DNA of 64,000 nt, from assembly GCA_905221605.1 (NCBI GenBank), contig CAJNDS010002275.1, positions 95,001-159,000 on the forward strand. Reading direction: 5' to 3'. The notes beneath the pieces were generated by a model. The model made no database searches and was not told the DNA's origin. It saw only the letters and a list, made by a program, of their open reading frames with translations. The first letter of the stretch is position 1, and each line of letters begins with the position of its first letter. Shown here piece by piece: positions 35,701-47,700 of the stretch. Origin of the DNA: Symbiodinium natans. Its lineage: Eukaryota; Sar; Dinophyceae; Suessiales; Symbiodiniaceae. The position numbers were made by a program, and so were the translations under genes.

Positions 35701-38700
35701 AGAACCTTTGCCAGGCTGTGACAAAGTTGCTCCAGACAGGTGAGTGGAAGCAGGCCTCCATTAAACTTTGAGAATTTCATAGACGGGCCAATCCAGGCCC
35801 TTTGGGTGGCACTGTGTGCACAATGCGCTCAGGTAGTTGCTGCGGTTTCCACCCTCTCAATGATTGCAGAGTATGTGGACGATGAGGTCTGCTTGTCGTG
35901 GCTGTTTCAGCTGCTTCAACGGTAGGTCAAATCACCGGATGCACCGGTTCAATCATGTCAGTTATCTTGCTGAGAGGCCACCGTGTCACAAATGATGCAG
36001 GGCATTAAGATGCAGCTGGCAGCGACCCACGCGTTTGCCCGGCGCATTTGATCCAGCAGGGTGAGGGAGCTGCTGATGTCGTATCGGCCCGAAACGCCAG
36101 TCAAGGACACCTTCCAGCTGGCTGTTGAAGATTGGCGCCTTGCAGAATGAGCTCTGCAAGATTTGGCCCAAGCCACGAATAAACCACAGGACTTCTTACC
36201 AGCCACAGCATTGGAAGTATGTCATCGGTGTTTGCATTGCTAGCATGCTTCTCATGCTTCGCTCTATCTAGTAGAAGGTGCCGTCCGTCTCTGTGTCTGT
36301 GTGTGCTGCGAAAACGAGATGTCCACTTTCAGAGGGAATGGGCAGCATCAGCGACTCCCTCGTCGGCCGGAGGCTTAAACATGGCCACAGCCACACGATC
36401 CGTTTGCAGTTTAGGTGCACCATGATGTGCTTTTAAGTCAACGAACGATTGCTCTTTGTTCGTATGGCCACATCTGCGCATCGCGTCATGTGCAGTGAGG
36501 TCAAGCTTGCTTGCGCGTTGCTTCTGTGTTTGTGCCCTACCGCTGTTTCTTCAACTCGGCCTCGAGTTGACGCAGGACGCCGAGTTGGAACACTCGCGAC
36601 GCTCACCGGTTCTAGATGTTTAGTAGTTGCGTGCATGCCAGGCGCGTGCCAGGTACCATGTGAATTTGCATCATGACTCTTGATTCGGACACCGCTTGGT
36701 TATAGCCCTTCAGTTTCTCATGTTTTCTTGAACTGGCTGGTGGAGGGTTTTCCTTCCGAAATTTGTTTGTGGAAGGCAGGAGCACGTCTGGAACACACAC
36801 ACACACACACACAAGTGGGAGCTGCTCGAGATTTCATTCTTGAAGGGTGGAATAGGGTGGAAGAAGGACAGATGGAAGGAACAACGAGGTGCTCATGGCA
36901 TGTTGTCCATTATTGTATTAGGTGATAAATTGTCGCCGGAGACGTGCCAAGCAAAGTAAACAATGTGGATACATCAAGAAGGTCTGTAGATGACCTGCAT
37001 CAGCCGCAAACATGGAAGCCGTTGGTTGGCTTAGCGGGGTGCTGGGGGTTGCAGCACATTCCGACGAGGAGGCCTTCTGTGAAGCGGCACTCCGCTCATC
37101 CTCGCGGCCCTTGCGATCTTCCCTGGCAAGGGAAGCCCAGGCCCCACCTCAGGGCAACAGCTACACGAAAGTCCCTAAAAGTACACTCAATCCTTTCCAA
37201 GTCCTTTTGGCACCTGCCTCTGCCAAACAGTAATGGTGGGTTCTCAGGCCAAGGATGACCCAGTCAAAGAGCTGCAGCAGAAGCTGACGGCGCTCTTGGG
37301 AAGAAACGTAACCAAAAAAGATCTCCTCTGGCGATATGAGGTGATTTGACAGCATGTTGAAAGTTGAGCTTTAAGCATCCCTTTGAGAAAGCTACGAAAC
37401 GACCTTCAGTTTACCCGTTTATATCCCCCCAGCAGAGTGAACTGTCGGGACCTTTTGACAGCTCAGGCATCCCTGGAACTGCCTTGCTTGAGCTTCTCAA
37501 CAGCGACGGTGGACCGGGTGGTGTTCGATGGAGCGACCCCCGACAAATGCAGGAGGACCTGCAGGTAAAATGCCATCCACTGCCACTCCGTTCAGGCCCA
37601 ACTTGTTTGCAACAGGCTTGATCTTTACATGATTGACAGGAAGGTGGCTTCTGCAGTGCTGGCATCGCTGGACTTTGACAAGTTGGCGGCTGAAAGGAGC
37701 GCAGTGCCCACGGAGAAGAAAGAGAATGGTGCAGAGCCCGCGAAGCAGACAGGTCAGCTGCCTTGCTGTGTGTTGCAGATTTTTCTTCTGTGCGCTGTAT
37801 GAGTGTTGTATGGCTTGAAGCGATGCATTCGAAGGAGCCTCGAAGTGGCAGATTGGCGATGAAGTCGAAGGAAAAGTTATTGGAAGATATCGGAAAGGTC
37901 TTCGTCTGAGGGTTGCAGAGAAGGAGGCCACCAGACACGCACACGCACGAATGTGCGCGCATGTGCTCGCGCGGGCACGCACGCATGTGCATGCGCTCGC
38001 ACGCGAGCGCGCACGCGCTCGCACGCACGCACACTGGAGCATCTTCGCCTGGCTGTCTATGCAGTAAGGGCAAGTCAAATAGTAGAGTAGAGCTCAGAAC
38101 AAGCAAAACTGTTTGTGCGTGTGTGCGCTTGTGCGAGCGCGCGTGGGCATGTGTGATGCCTGTGTAAGGGCCGAAATATGTTTAATCCCTATGCCAGGTG
38201 CTTTTGCCAGCCAACGAGATCTCCGATGGCTTTCCGGACAAAGTGCCCAGAAGGGGCTCGACAGTCAAAGTACGGGTTCTGCAGACGGGTAATACGACGA
38301 AAGTCACACGCCGAAAAGGCAGCCTGGAAAGGAACTACGGGGAACTTAAGGTGGACCTCGATGTCCTGAAAGATCTCCCTGACTCCGACAAGGTGGAAGC
38401 CGAGGTCATTGGATTTGACTTTTATAGGGCTTACCTCAAAATCGTGAGCCCTTCGGATCCCAGCAAGTCGACAATCGCAGATCTGCCACGCTTCAACTTC
38501 ATTGAAGGTGCGGAAAAGGATGTTCGCTTTGGCAGCAAAATTCAGGTTAGGAAGAAGTATGCCCAAAGAGGCCGAGCCATTGTGACCATGCGTGACTTGC
38601 CGACCAAGCGGCCAGAAGACATCAGCGTCGGTGACACATTGTCTGGCACCGTGGTTAGCGTTCTTAGAGGACAAAGGCCTGCAATCTTCCTGGATGTGGG

Positions 38701-41700
38701 GGTTGAACAGGCGGCTTACATGGACTGGCAGGAGTGTGGGGACGGACACAACCGATCGAGCTTCGACGAGCTGAAGCGTGGCAGCAGCACTACCGTTCGT
38801 GTGCTGAAGGTGGATGGTGACCGCCTCTATGTTACAAGACGATCTGGAGACTTGTACCGAGCAACCTTGGCGGGGGTTGGCAAGCCGAAGAACACAGCTG
38901 AGGTGATGTCCAAGTTCATGTCACTGCCTGCTGATCAAGATCTGGAGGGGGAAGTGTTTCGCCTCTATCCAACCCATGCTGTCATAGCAGTGAAGTCCCA
39001 GGATGGTGACTCTGCGGACGGATATTTGGCAAGGCCGTATTTCAGTGAGGCTTTCAGCAAAGAGGCAGCCCCGGGCTTGACGGTCCGCGTGCGCCGGCTT
39101 CCAGAGCAGAATGCAACAGGGCCACATCTTATGGTTACCATGCGGGATCCAGGGGATGTCAGCAAGGAAGACGACGGTGAGAGCAGTGTTGAGGAGGTGC
39201 CTTGCCCGAAAGGTTTCAAGATATTTTGGGGTGTCTCAGCATCGGAGATTCCCTGAATTCCCGCACCGCTCAGCAGCCAAGTACGACACTCTAGTCTCTG
39301 TCCAATGCTATGGTCGCGAAAGCATGTGCGCGGGGGGCGAGAGAGAGAGGCAGCCCGAAGTGTGCAGAAGAAGAAGAATAAGAAGAGGAAGAATAAGAAG
39401 AATAAGAAGAATATGAAGAAGAAGAAGAAGACTAAGTAGAACAAGAAGCAGAATAGCAATGATAAGAAGAAGAACATAAAATAATAACAGGAAGAGGAAG
39501 ACGAGCGAGCGAATCGGGGGCAGGAACCCACATGCTTGAACAAGGGTTTGCTCAGGCGTTTGAAAGGGGCCAGGACTTCTTCGGCAGGTATTTTTCGGCG
39601 GGGCATAAACCGATCGAAGCTTCGAGGAACAGGATGGCGACCAGACAGCTACTATGGAGGGTACTCCGCCAAGAGCAAACGGGCAGGAGCAAACGGGCAG
39701 GCCAGCGGCCGGGTTACAGTCAAGCAACAATGGGCAGGGGCAGGTCGCGCCGACAAGGATCGCAACCGTGAGAGCATCGGAAGCACAACCGCAACATGCA
39801 CAATCATCACAATCCTGGGGGGCAAATCGGCCGAACAGCCGAACAGGGTTGCGACCGGAATGCGGCCGGAATGCACCCAGGGAGGGGGCAGCGCCGACAT
39901 CAAACATGCAGGGCCAGCGGCGGGCACGCAAGCACCGCACACAGCCAAACAACAGCGGGATAGGGATAGGGGCAGGTCGCGCCGAAGGGGGTGGCGACCA
40001 GGGGTGGCAACCAGCATCCCATCACACCGACGGAGCAAGCACAACACGGATCATAAGCAAGCCGGGCAGCCCAGACACATTATCGGGGAAGCGCAACCCG
40101 GGGCGTGGTGGGGGAAGGACAGGGGCACGCTTTGGGCGGCACCTGGAACACTCCACCAAGAGGTGGCGACGACTCCAGGCACTAAAAAGTGAGGAGGTGG
40201 AGGACCAGCGCGATAGGAGAAATCACGACGCGGCGAAAGCGGTGCAGCAGGGTGTAGCCTGAACCTTGCAAACGCTGGACAACCAGTTGGGGCAGCCACG
40301 AAGAACAGCCATCCGGGTCGCTTGGGAGCAGCTGAAGGCGACGAGGGCAATACGAGAAGGGCAAGTAGCATGACCTCCATCGAAGGGGAGATCGCTCCAA
40401 GTGTGAGAAGGGAGAGAAGGCCAAACCTGAAATAGGGGCAAGTTGATAGGCACGGGATGCGCGTTTGTTGGAGCCGCTTTGAGACTTGAGTTAGCGTTTC
40501 AACTGAGATAATGGCACGGACGATTGTTGGAATGGGCGGGAAGTTGTACAACTCGCGCAGAATTGAGATAGAAACCCTCGACTAGGGGACACCCAACAGC
40601 GGCCTAAAGCAGACAGCATGAGACACGGAAGCAGGGCGCACGTCATGCGCGGGGTTCACCCTCTTGCCCTCACCAAAGAAAGACCGAGCATGCGTGCGAA
40701 ATTGCATCTGTCGACAAGCTGAAGACTCCCATGGCCATGTGACTCAGGAACCCATGGATCAAGATGAAGAGGATGAAGAGGCCCTGGAAAGTGAGCCCTC
40801 AGCGGAGGATGTACCAAGTGCACCTGAATCGAATGCCGGTCCGCTGGATGGACTGAAAGATTTCTTAATGCGCTAAACCAAATTGTTTGTTGCCCGAGCT
40901 GCGATTATGCAGCTGGATGTTCCAAACCTGGGCGTTCTTCGACTTTGAACATTTGAAGACGCTTGCCCGGTGGCGTCAGTGTTCCCGTATTTGTTAGGTG
41001 CACTCTTGCCCGGCATTCCCCAGGCGAAGTGTCGCGATCATATTCGGACGTGATCTGGGTGATGTGAAAGCGAAGTGCTGTTGCATCTTCCATCCAAGTT
41101 TTGAGTAGTGATGTCGGGAAGGTTGAGGCTGGCATTTACATTTTGTTCTTCAGGCGAAAGTCAGGTTACAAACTGCCAGGCGAGTTCGCTACACAGCTTG
41201 GGGTGCAGTTGCACAATTCTCTGAGGACTACTGCTGCCATAGCTGATGCGCCGTGAAGTTAACATCTATTCCGCGTACAGATGCTTTGTCAGGATCATTC
41301 AGATGTGCTCAGTTCAGAGGCTAGCTCTTCAGAGATTGATGGAATGTGTCGACCCACAGCATGTCTATAGCGGAGCTACTGGAGGTTTGGGCTTCGCAGC
41401 TGCTCCCAGAGTTCTTGAAAGGCTGTTGAGACGTGTCTATGCCTAAAGAACATCTGTGCCGCGTCTCCTGGCTAGGCCTAGACGATCCTTGCGAGCGGGT
41501 TTGCCTTCGAAGCATGGAGGCTTCAGCTCTTAGCAGCCAGCGCAGCCATCGCAGCCATCGCAGCTGTCGCAGTTTTTCCGACCTGTTTGCGTCTTTGTTG
41601 CTTCCTTTTCAAGGCCTTCCAGCACTTTGGAGAGTCTGTCGAAAGGGAGGAGTCCAATGCTAGTAGTGGGGTCACACATGTCGCCCGCAACAAGTCGCGC

Positions 41701-44700
41701 CTCACTTTGGTGTCGTTTGGGTATCGATCGGCGTGTTCATTCTGCGTAGCATGGAGGCCTCCTGCCTCGGTTCGTCTCGTATGTTGCACGTGCACGTTGC
41801 CGGTGAATCTCACGAAAGCCTCTCTGCATTTCACCTTGAGCCTTTCGCGCGGGGGCTTGTACCTTCGGAGATGTGACCTCTTCTGACGTTTCGAGCTCAT
41901 GTGACTGAACGCTGTATGTTCCTATCGTTCATCGTTCATAGTCGTACCAGCGTGCGCATGATTGTGGCTTGCCGTTCATGGATCATTTCGGCTGCCTGGC
42001 GCCTGTCTTTGCAGGACCTGGAGCCTTTTGTCCAAGCAATGATGGAGAAGCTAGCCTCCAAAATGCAAGGAAGCGTTCGCAAGCAGAAGAAGGCGATGAC
42101 CCAACTGCTCTCAATCATGTAAGCCCCGAGCAATTGGGTAGTCAGAGTCCGCCTCACTTACGCGCGCAGGCGATTACGTTCATTGCAGTCATTGCTGGAC
42201 AGGCCTTGTGCCTTGCGCACTTGCGAACAGTGAAACTTGTAAGTTCCAAGCGTCGCGTGTACCTTGCAGCTGCATGTTGCAGCTTTTAGGTGGATGATGC
42301 TTTCGCTCCATATTATGGACACCTCATGCCAGTGTTGAAGCAGGCTCGTAGAGCTTGCCTGGAGATTCGAGGTGCAAGGAGTCATCTGAAGTTATCCGGC
42401 AGGTGATTGAGACGACTTTGCACAAGACGGAGGCGCCTGCGTCAACACTTCTCGAGTTCTGCTGCTCATGTCAAGCCGAAAGGAGAGGCAACTTCTGGGG
42501 AAATGCTTTGAATGCATATCCCTTCTGGCAAGAGCCCACGCCTCGGCTGTTGGCAAAGAGTACTTTATTTTGACCACCACCTTTGCAAGTAATGCCATTG
42601 GATTACCTGCATTCGGCTGGTTAGCTGTTCTGCTTTATTTGTTTGGTCTTTGTGTCTCTTGGCATTGAGCCATGTTGGATCGATGACTGGTGCATGCTGT
42701 GCTCGTTTTCCCCTTGTTTGCGGCATCTGTAATTTTGTCCGTGCAGCGACGTAGGACCAAAGCCTTGGCAGCCTTTGAGTCTATTCCAGGACACATTCCG
42801 GGTCCGTCCAGACGTAGGGGCTCCCCGGCTATGGTTTTTCAGTTCAAGAGTTCGGGCTCTCATTCTTCTTGCTCCCTTCCTGTTTCTGACCACCCTTCCT
42901 TGTAGCCGCCTCCGAAAACGTGGGAACTGGCCGTGCCTGCACAGGCACTTGTTGACATCAACTCCAGTGGATGGGAAGGGGCTTTGGTGCTGCTTTTTCT
43001 TGGGATTCTGCTCAGTGCGGTCCGTTCTCCTTCTCCATGTATGTGCGCGTTTTGTAGGGCGCTTTTGGGTGGGTCCTCGCTGCATCAGTCCCAGGTTGCG
43101 TTAACTGCTCACCGCGACACGATGGCCTGGCGTCTGCGCAGTGTCTGCGGTCTCCGATCGCGTCTAGCCACGCTTGCCTTTTCCGGCGGGCATGCCCTCA
43201 AGTTCTGGTGAATTGTCGATCTTGTGGACAGAATGTATATGAGGTTTGCCATGTCAGTCGAACTCGACTGTCCTCTGAGTCATCTTACCAAAAGCAGGGG
43301 AAAGTAGTTGAAAGAAACAACTGCTGTCAAGTGCTGTAGTCAGGGCCAGAGTGGGTTCGTTCGTGTTTTTGGTGCAGCTCCTTTCTCTCTCCCTTCCTTG
43401 GCAGACAGTGCTAGAGTGACTCGCAGTTGTCTCTTTAAGGCAGTTGGCCGCAATGGCTTCCGCTCAGATGCAGAGCAGATCATGCAGGCGCGTGATTCTG
43501 TGGTCTTGTGGTATGTCTGAGCTCGCCAGATGCACCTTGAAACTCCAATCTGAGGCCATGATCCAGGCGACAAAGATGCCAAACTTGCCAGCGAATGATC
43601 CGGTCAAGGAGAGGGTCTGTGAAGTGAAAAGTGGGAAAAGGCTTAAACATTGAAGGAGGAGAAGGAAAGCGCAGCCATAGACTTTCGTCTCTCTTGGCAT
43701 GTTTGCCCTTTTCGGCGTCGTTGGATGCGGAAGGTCAGAGGTCAGGGGCCCAGGGGCGACAACAAGGGCGAAACATGGAGACAGGACGACCCTACCCGGT
43801 GGGGGTAAAGGCAGGGAGCTGCTCCCAGCGAACTAAGTGAAGAACTACGAATCTACGAATACGTAAAGAACTACGTACAGAAAGAGCAGGTTCGAAGGGG
43901 GATCTGTGAAGACGAGGCCCCTGGCACGACACCGATACCGTCCATTCCCCCACGCATGTTCAATTTGTACGGTTTCGTCCTGGCTCGTTTGGATTCTCCT
44001 TTGTGGGGTTGCCATGGTCGGTGCCACCTGATCATGTTTGATCGCTACGCAGCCGGCCCCGGCTTAAGCCTCAGGTGTCTAAGGGACCGAAAGGCTCCAA
44101 TGTTTGCAGGTCTCCGGGCCAGGCAACCCCAGAAGTGGAAGAGTTTCTTCTCAAGGCGTCAACTGCCACAGGTTAGCTGTGAGTCCAGAAAAGAGCTGTT
44201 GCAGTGCAGCTTGCAGTAAACTACAGGGAGTCCCTCACGGAGGTCAGCGACAGCCGGGCAAAATCGGCAAACGCGCTGGCTGGTCCTCCCCGAGAATGGC
44301 GTTTGTAACATGAATGTGCAACCTTCCTGCTACGATCGAGACTGCTTGAAGCGTAACGGACGCGCTGGTTTGCAGCACCTAAGTCACAAGCGGTGATAGT
44401 AGGGTGAGGGTCCCTGGCAGGGTCCCGGGGTCCCCAATTTTGCTGTCGATCCCATAGCGACTCACCACTTTTGAAACAAGTTTTCATTTGCGATACGTTT
44501 TTGAAAGGCATGACGCAAGCTGGTCAGGATCTTTTTCTGAGAGTTTGTCTAGTTAAATGTTGCTGTGGTTTTGCTTGTTGAATGCATATATGTTTCGTGA
44601 GATGTTTCGTGCATGAGTTCACGGCCCAGTAGGGTACTGCTCGAGGCAAGCTGTCGGAGAGACAGGGGCACAGGGGCACAAGTCATGGCTGCTGTGGCAG

Positions 44701-47700
44701 ACTCGGGACTGTCACCCCGTCAGGAGTACATGATGGCTGCATCGGAAAGGATATGTGCCACCAGCCTAGAGTCACTTGAAAGCTTGTACAGTGCAACATG
44801 TGGCAGCTTGAAGACTCTGTTAAGAAGCCGCCAGCCAGTGACAGGGAACGTTGAAGGAGGACTTTTTGCCGTTTGTGTCGCACATTCTGCACATCTCTTA
44901 GCATCTCGTTTGACATGCCATTGAAGTTTTAGCAGCTATCGCCCAGCTCGATGGAGGCCCGGAGTTCTCGAGAAGTTCACTCTGGCACCTCGGGTCGCCC
45001 TGCCCAGAGTGTTACTTGTACATCGAGGTGCCCAGCAACATGGCCTCGGATTCGTTGCCAGGAGTTCACCGGCGGTGATGAGATCGATGACAATGACGAG
45101 GTCAACTTGACGCTTATGCAAGAGAACGGACAGGCGCAGAGTCAGCGATTTAAATTGCCACCGCCTTCCGCTACTAGCATGCAGCATTCAGGTCAAGGTC
45201 ATGATCATGTACTCCTCCGAGATCCAGGCCAGTCTTGTTCAGTGCCATGCTTGCACGTCTTGTCACGACAGCGGCATGCAGGACCTGAAAGCAGCACTGG
45301 AGTGTGTACATACGCTCGAAGCTCGAAGTCCGCATGCGATTGCGCGGAAGGTTGTTGATAACAGTTGCATCAACACGTTGCATGCACTGAAGTCAGCTAA
45401 AAGGTTTGTGGAGCAGCTTGCAGCCTTGTATGCTCCGTTTGTGGGGGAGACGGCCAAGGCCATGTTTGTGTGTCTTGGATCTTAGAGTTGTCAGACCGAC
45501 TGTGCCTCAAAGAAGTCGAGGCCTTGCTTCCTGTTTTCGACTTTTGCATGGAAGATGGCATCAGGCCTGAACTTTCCCTAGCTTTCAATGCAGAATCCAA
45601 AGCCCGAAGTCAATATTTCTCTCACGTTCCACTTCCTCACAGATTCCTGTAGTACTTTGAGCTGGCAGGGACTTGGCCTTTGAGACGTGGGGCCAGCTGT
45701 GTCGCAGCGCGCGACAGGGTGGTCAGGCATTTGCCATTCTAAACGCTTTCCGAACTTTGCTGCCCGAGGTTGTTGCTGGATCTTTGGCATTGCATGGCGT
45801 TGTGCGGTGTTGGCAGGTCCCGATTGTAAGTGAGCTTGTCATGGAGTTCCTCAAGCGCGTGCTTCCGAAGTTTGAAGCCGCCAAGGCATTCCAGAGGAAA
45901 ATCTCTTCACAGCATGGCTGGGTCTTACTTGTAAGGTGTGTCTGTGTCTTGAGGTGGACGTGGCCGAGCTCAAAACGAGTGCGGATGGGATGACAGCTTG
46001 CCTGAAGCAAGCCCTTGCACATCCTTGAGGGTTGCGTGTGCGTGTCTCATTATGTCTCCATAGCCCTTGTGACTTGAAAGGGAAGCCGGCCCTGGAATCC
46101 TACATGCCGAGCAGCTCCGCCACATCTGTTCGCGGCTTTGCGTGCTTGGGGTGATGGTCCATGTCTCATTGTTGGAAGTCAGCATGAATGATGCAGACCA
46201 GTGCGCCCCAAAGCGCAATGTCTCCTCGCAGAAGGCTTCAGGGTTCGGCCAAAAAAGACCACTTTCCACCAGCCTCCTCCAGCAGCCAGCTTGTTCACGC
46301 AGCCAAGAGCTTCCCAAACTTGCATGGGCCGTCTCAGAGGCTTCCAGGCTTCCAGGACCAAGGGGGGGGCTTAAGCCTATTCGTGCTCAAGCCGGCCGGG
46401 TAGACTCAAAGCTCTCACTCCCGACCTCGCATGCCAGTCGCATGCCCATGCAATTTTCCAATTGCCGAAGGGCTGCCTTTCGAGACCTCCACCCTGGACA
46501 CCCGACCGTTCTGGCCGGGATATGTCAAGATCGGCCAGGACTGCCCAGAAACCCATCTAAACCCTTCCTGCCGCAAGGCTGGGTACAAGATTCCCATTCC
46601 AGAACCTAGCCCAGAAATTTTCTGTGAATTGTGAGATATTGTGAGGCCTTGCGGCGACCTTGAATATTTTGAATGAAGGGCAAGAAGGGCAAGACCGGAA
46701 CAGACCAAGCAAAGTGGTGGATCCGGGCCGTTTGTCAAGCCTGAAAGGCCGCTAGGTGGTAGAGCCTAGAGGCCAGAGAAGCATCGAAGAGCACGTGAAG
46801 AGCACCTTGAGACGGACCGAACCACCTCACCCAACGAACAACGGACGTGTCTTCTTGCGCCACACCTTGCACTGCCCTTGAGTTCAGGCCGGACAACGCT
46901 CAGTGCTCTGGCTGAGTCACTGAAGCGGCGCTCCGAGGCAGCGAAGGCGGATCGCTAGGGGAGAGTGTGAGTGTACTGTGAGTGTAGTGACCGTGGCAGA
47001 TAGAAGCATACGAACATGTATTTATTAATTATTACTTGCTATTCACCAGGGCCGGCCTGGAGCACCCCAGCAACATCCAGATGAGGTGCCCACATGGTCT
47101 CTGTCGCATGGACAGTCGCAGTGATGTTCGGGCTGTGGAGGACGGAGAGGAACAAGATGACGACGAGGAGGACGAGCAGGCCACAGCATGTCAATGCAAA
47201 GACAGCTTCTCGTCGATTTTTTCAAATTCTCTTTGCAGGCACTCCGAATATCCATGTGCGAAGTTGCGGGATCGTTGATGCAGTGCGTGCCTCGAAACAA
47301 TCTCAATACTTGCTGCGCCTCGTTGCTTGGTGACACAGCAATGCTGAGGCACCATGCCGATACCTTCATAGCCGAGAGCTTTTCAGACTATCTGACACTC
47401 GTAGATCCGGCTTGCTGTTGTGGCCTTAGGCTGCTAAGGTTGTCGAGGTTGCTGAGGCTGCTGTGTATCTCATCCAAAGATGCCAGGTTGTTCAGTGGCT
47501 CCAGCCAACTTCTTGCAAAGAAGACCGGAAGCTGGCACTGCTGCAGACTCAAGACTTCCGAGTCAAACATTAACACATTACCGCAGTGACGACCTGCACT
47601 TTTGTTGCTGCATCACCTTCGCACATCGCTGTGCCGTTGTGAGGTTTGTGATTTGTGACTTTCTTGAGCACTTGGGCGACAAGGTCCCAAGCAAAGTTGG

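Noticed and set aside
39197-39256. Stop at 39256 as the end of the S1 protein
   Set aside because: A GT donor at 39197 joins in phase to an acidic terminal exon at 40748. The shorter end remains possible.
40905-41135. 76-codon open frame on - before importin exon 41180
   Set aside because: No known motif; it lies in an intron of a + strand gene.
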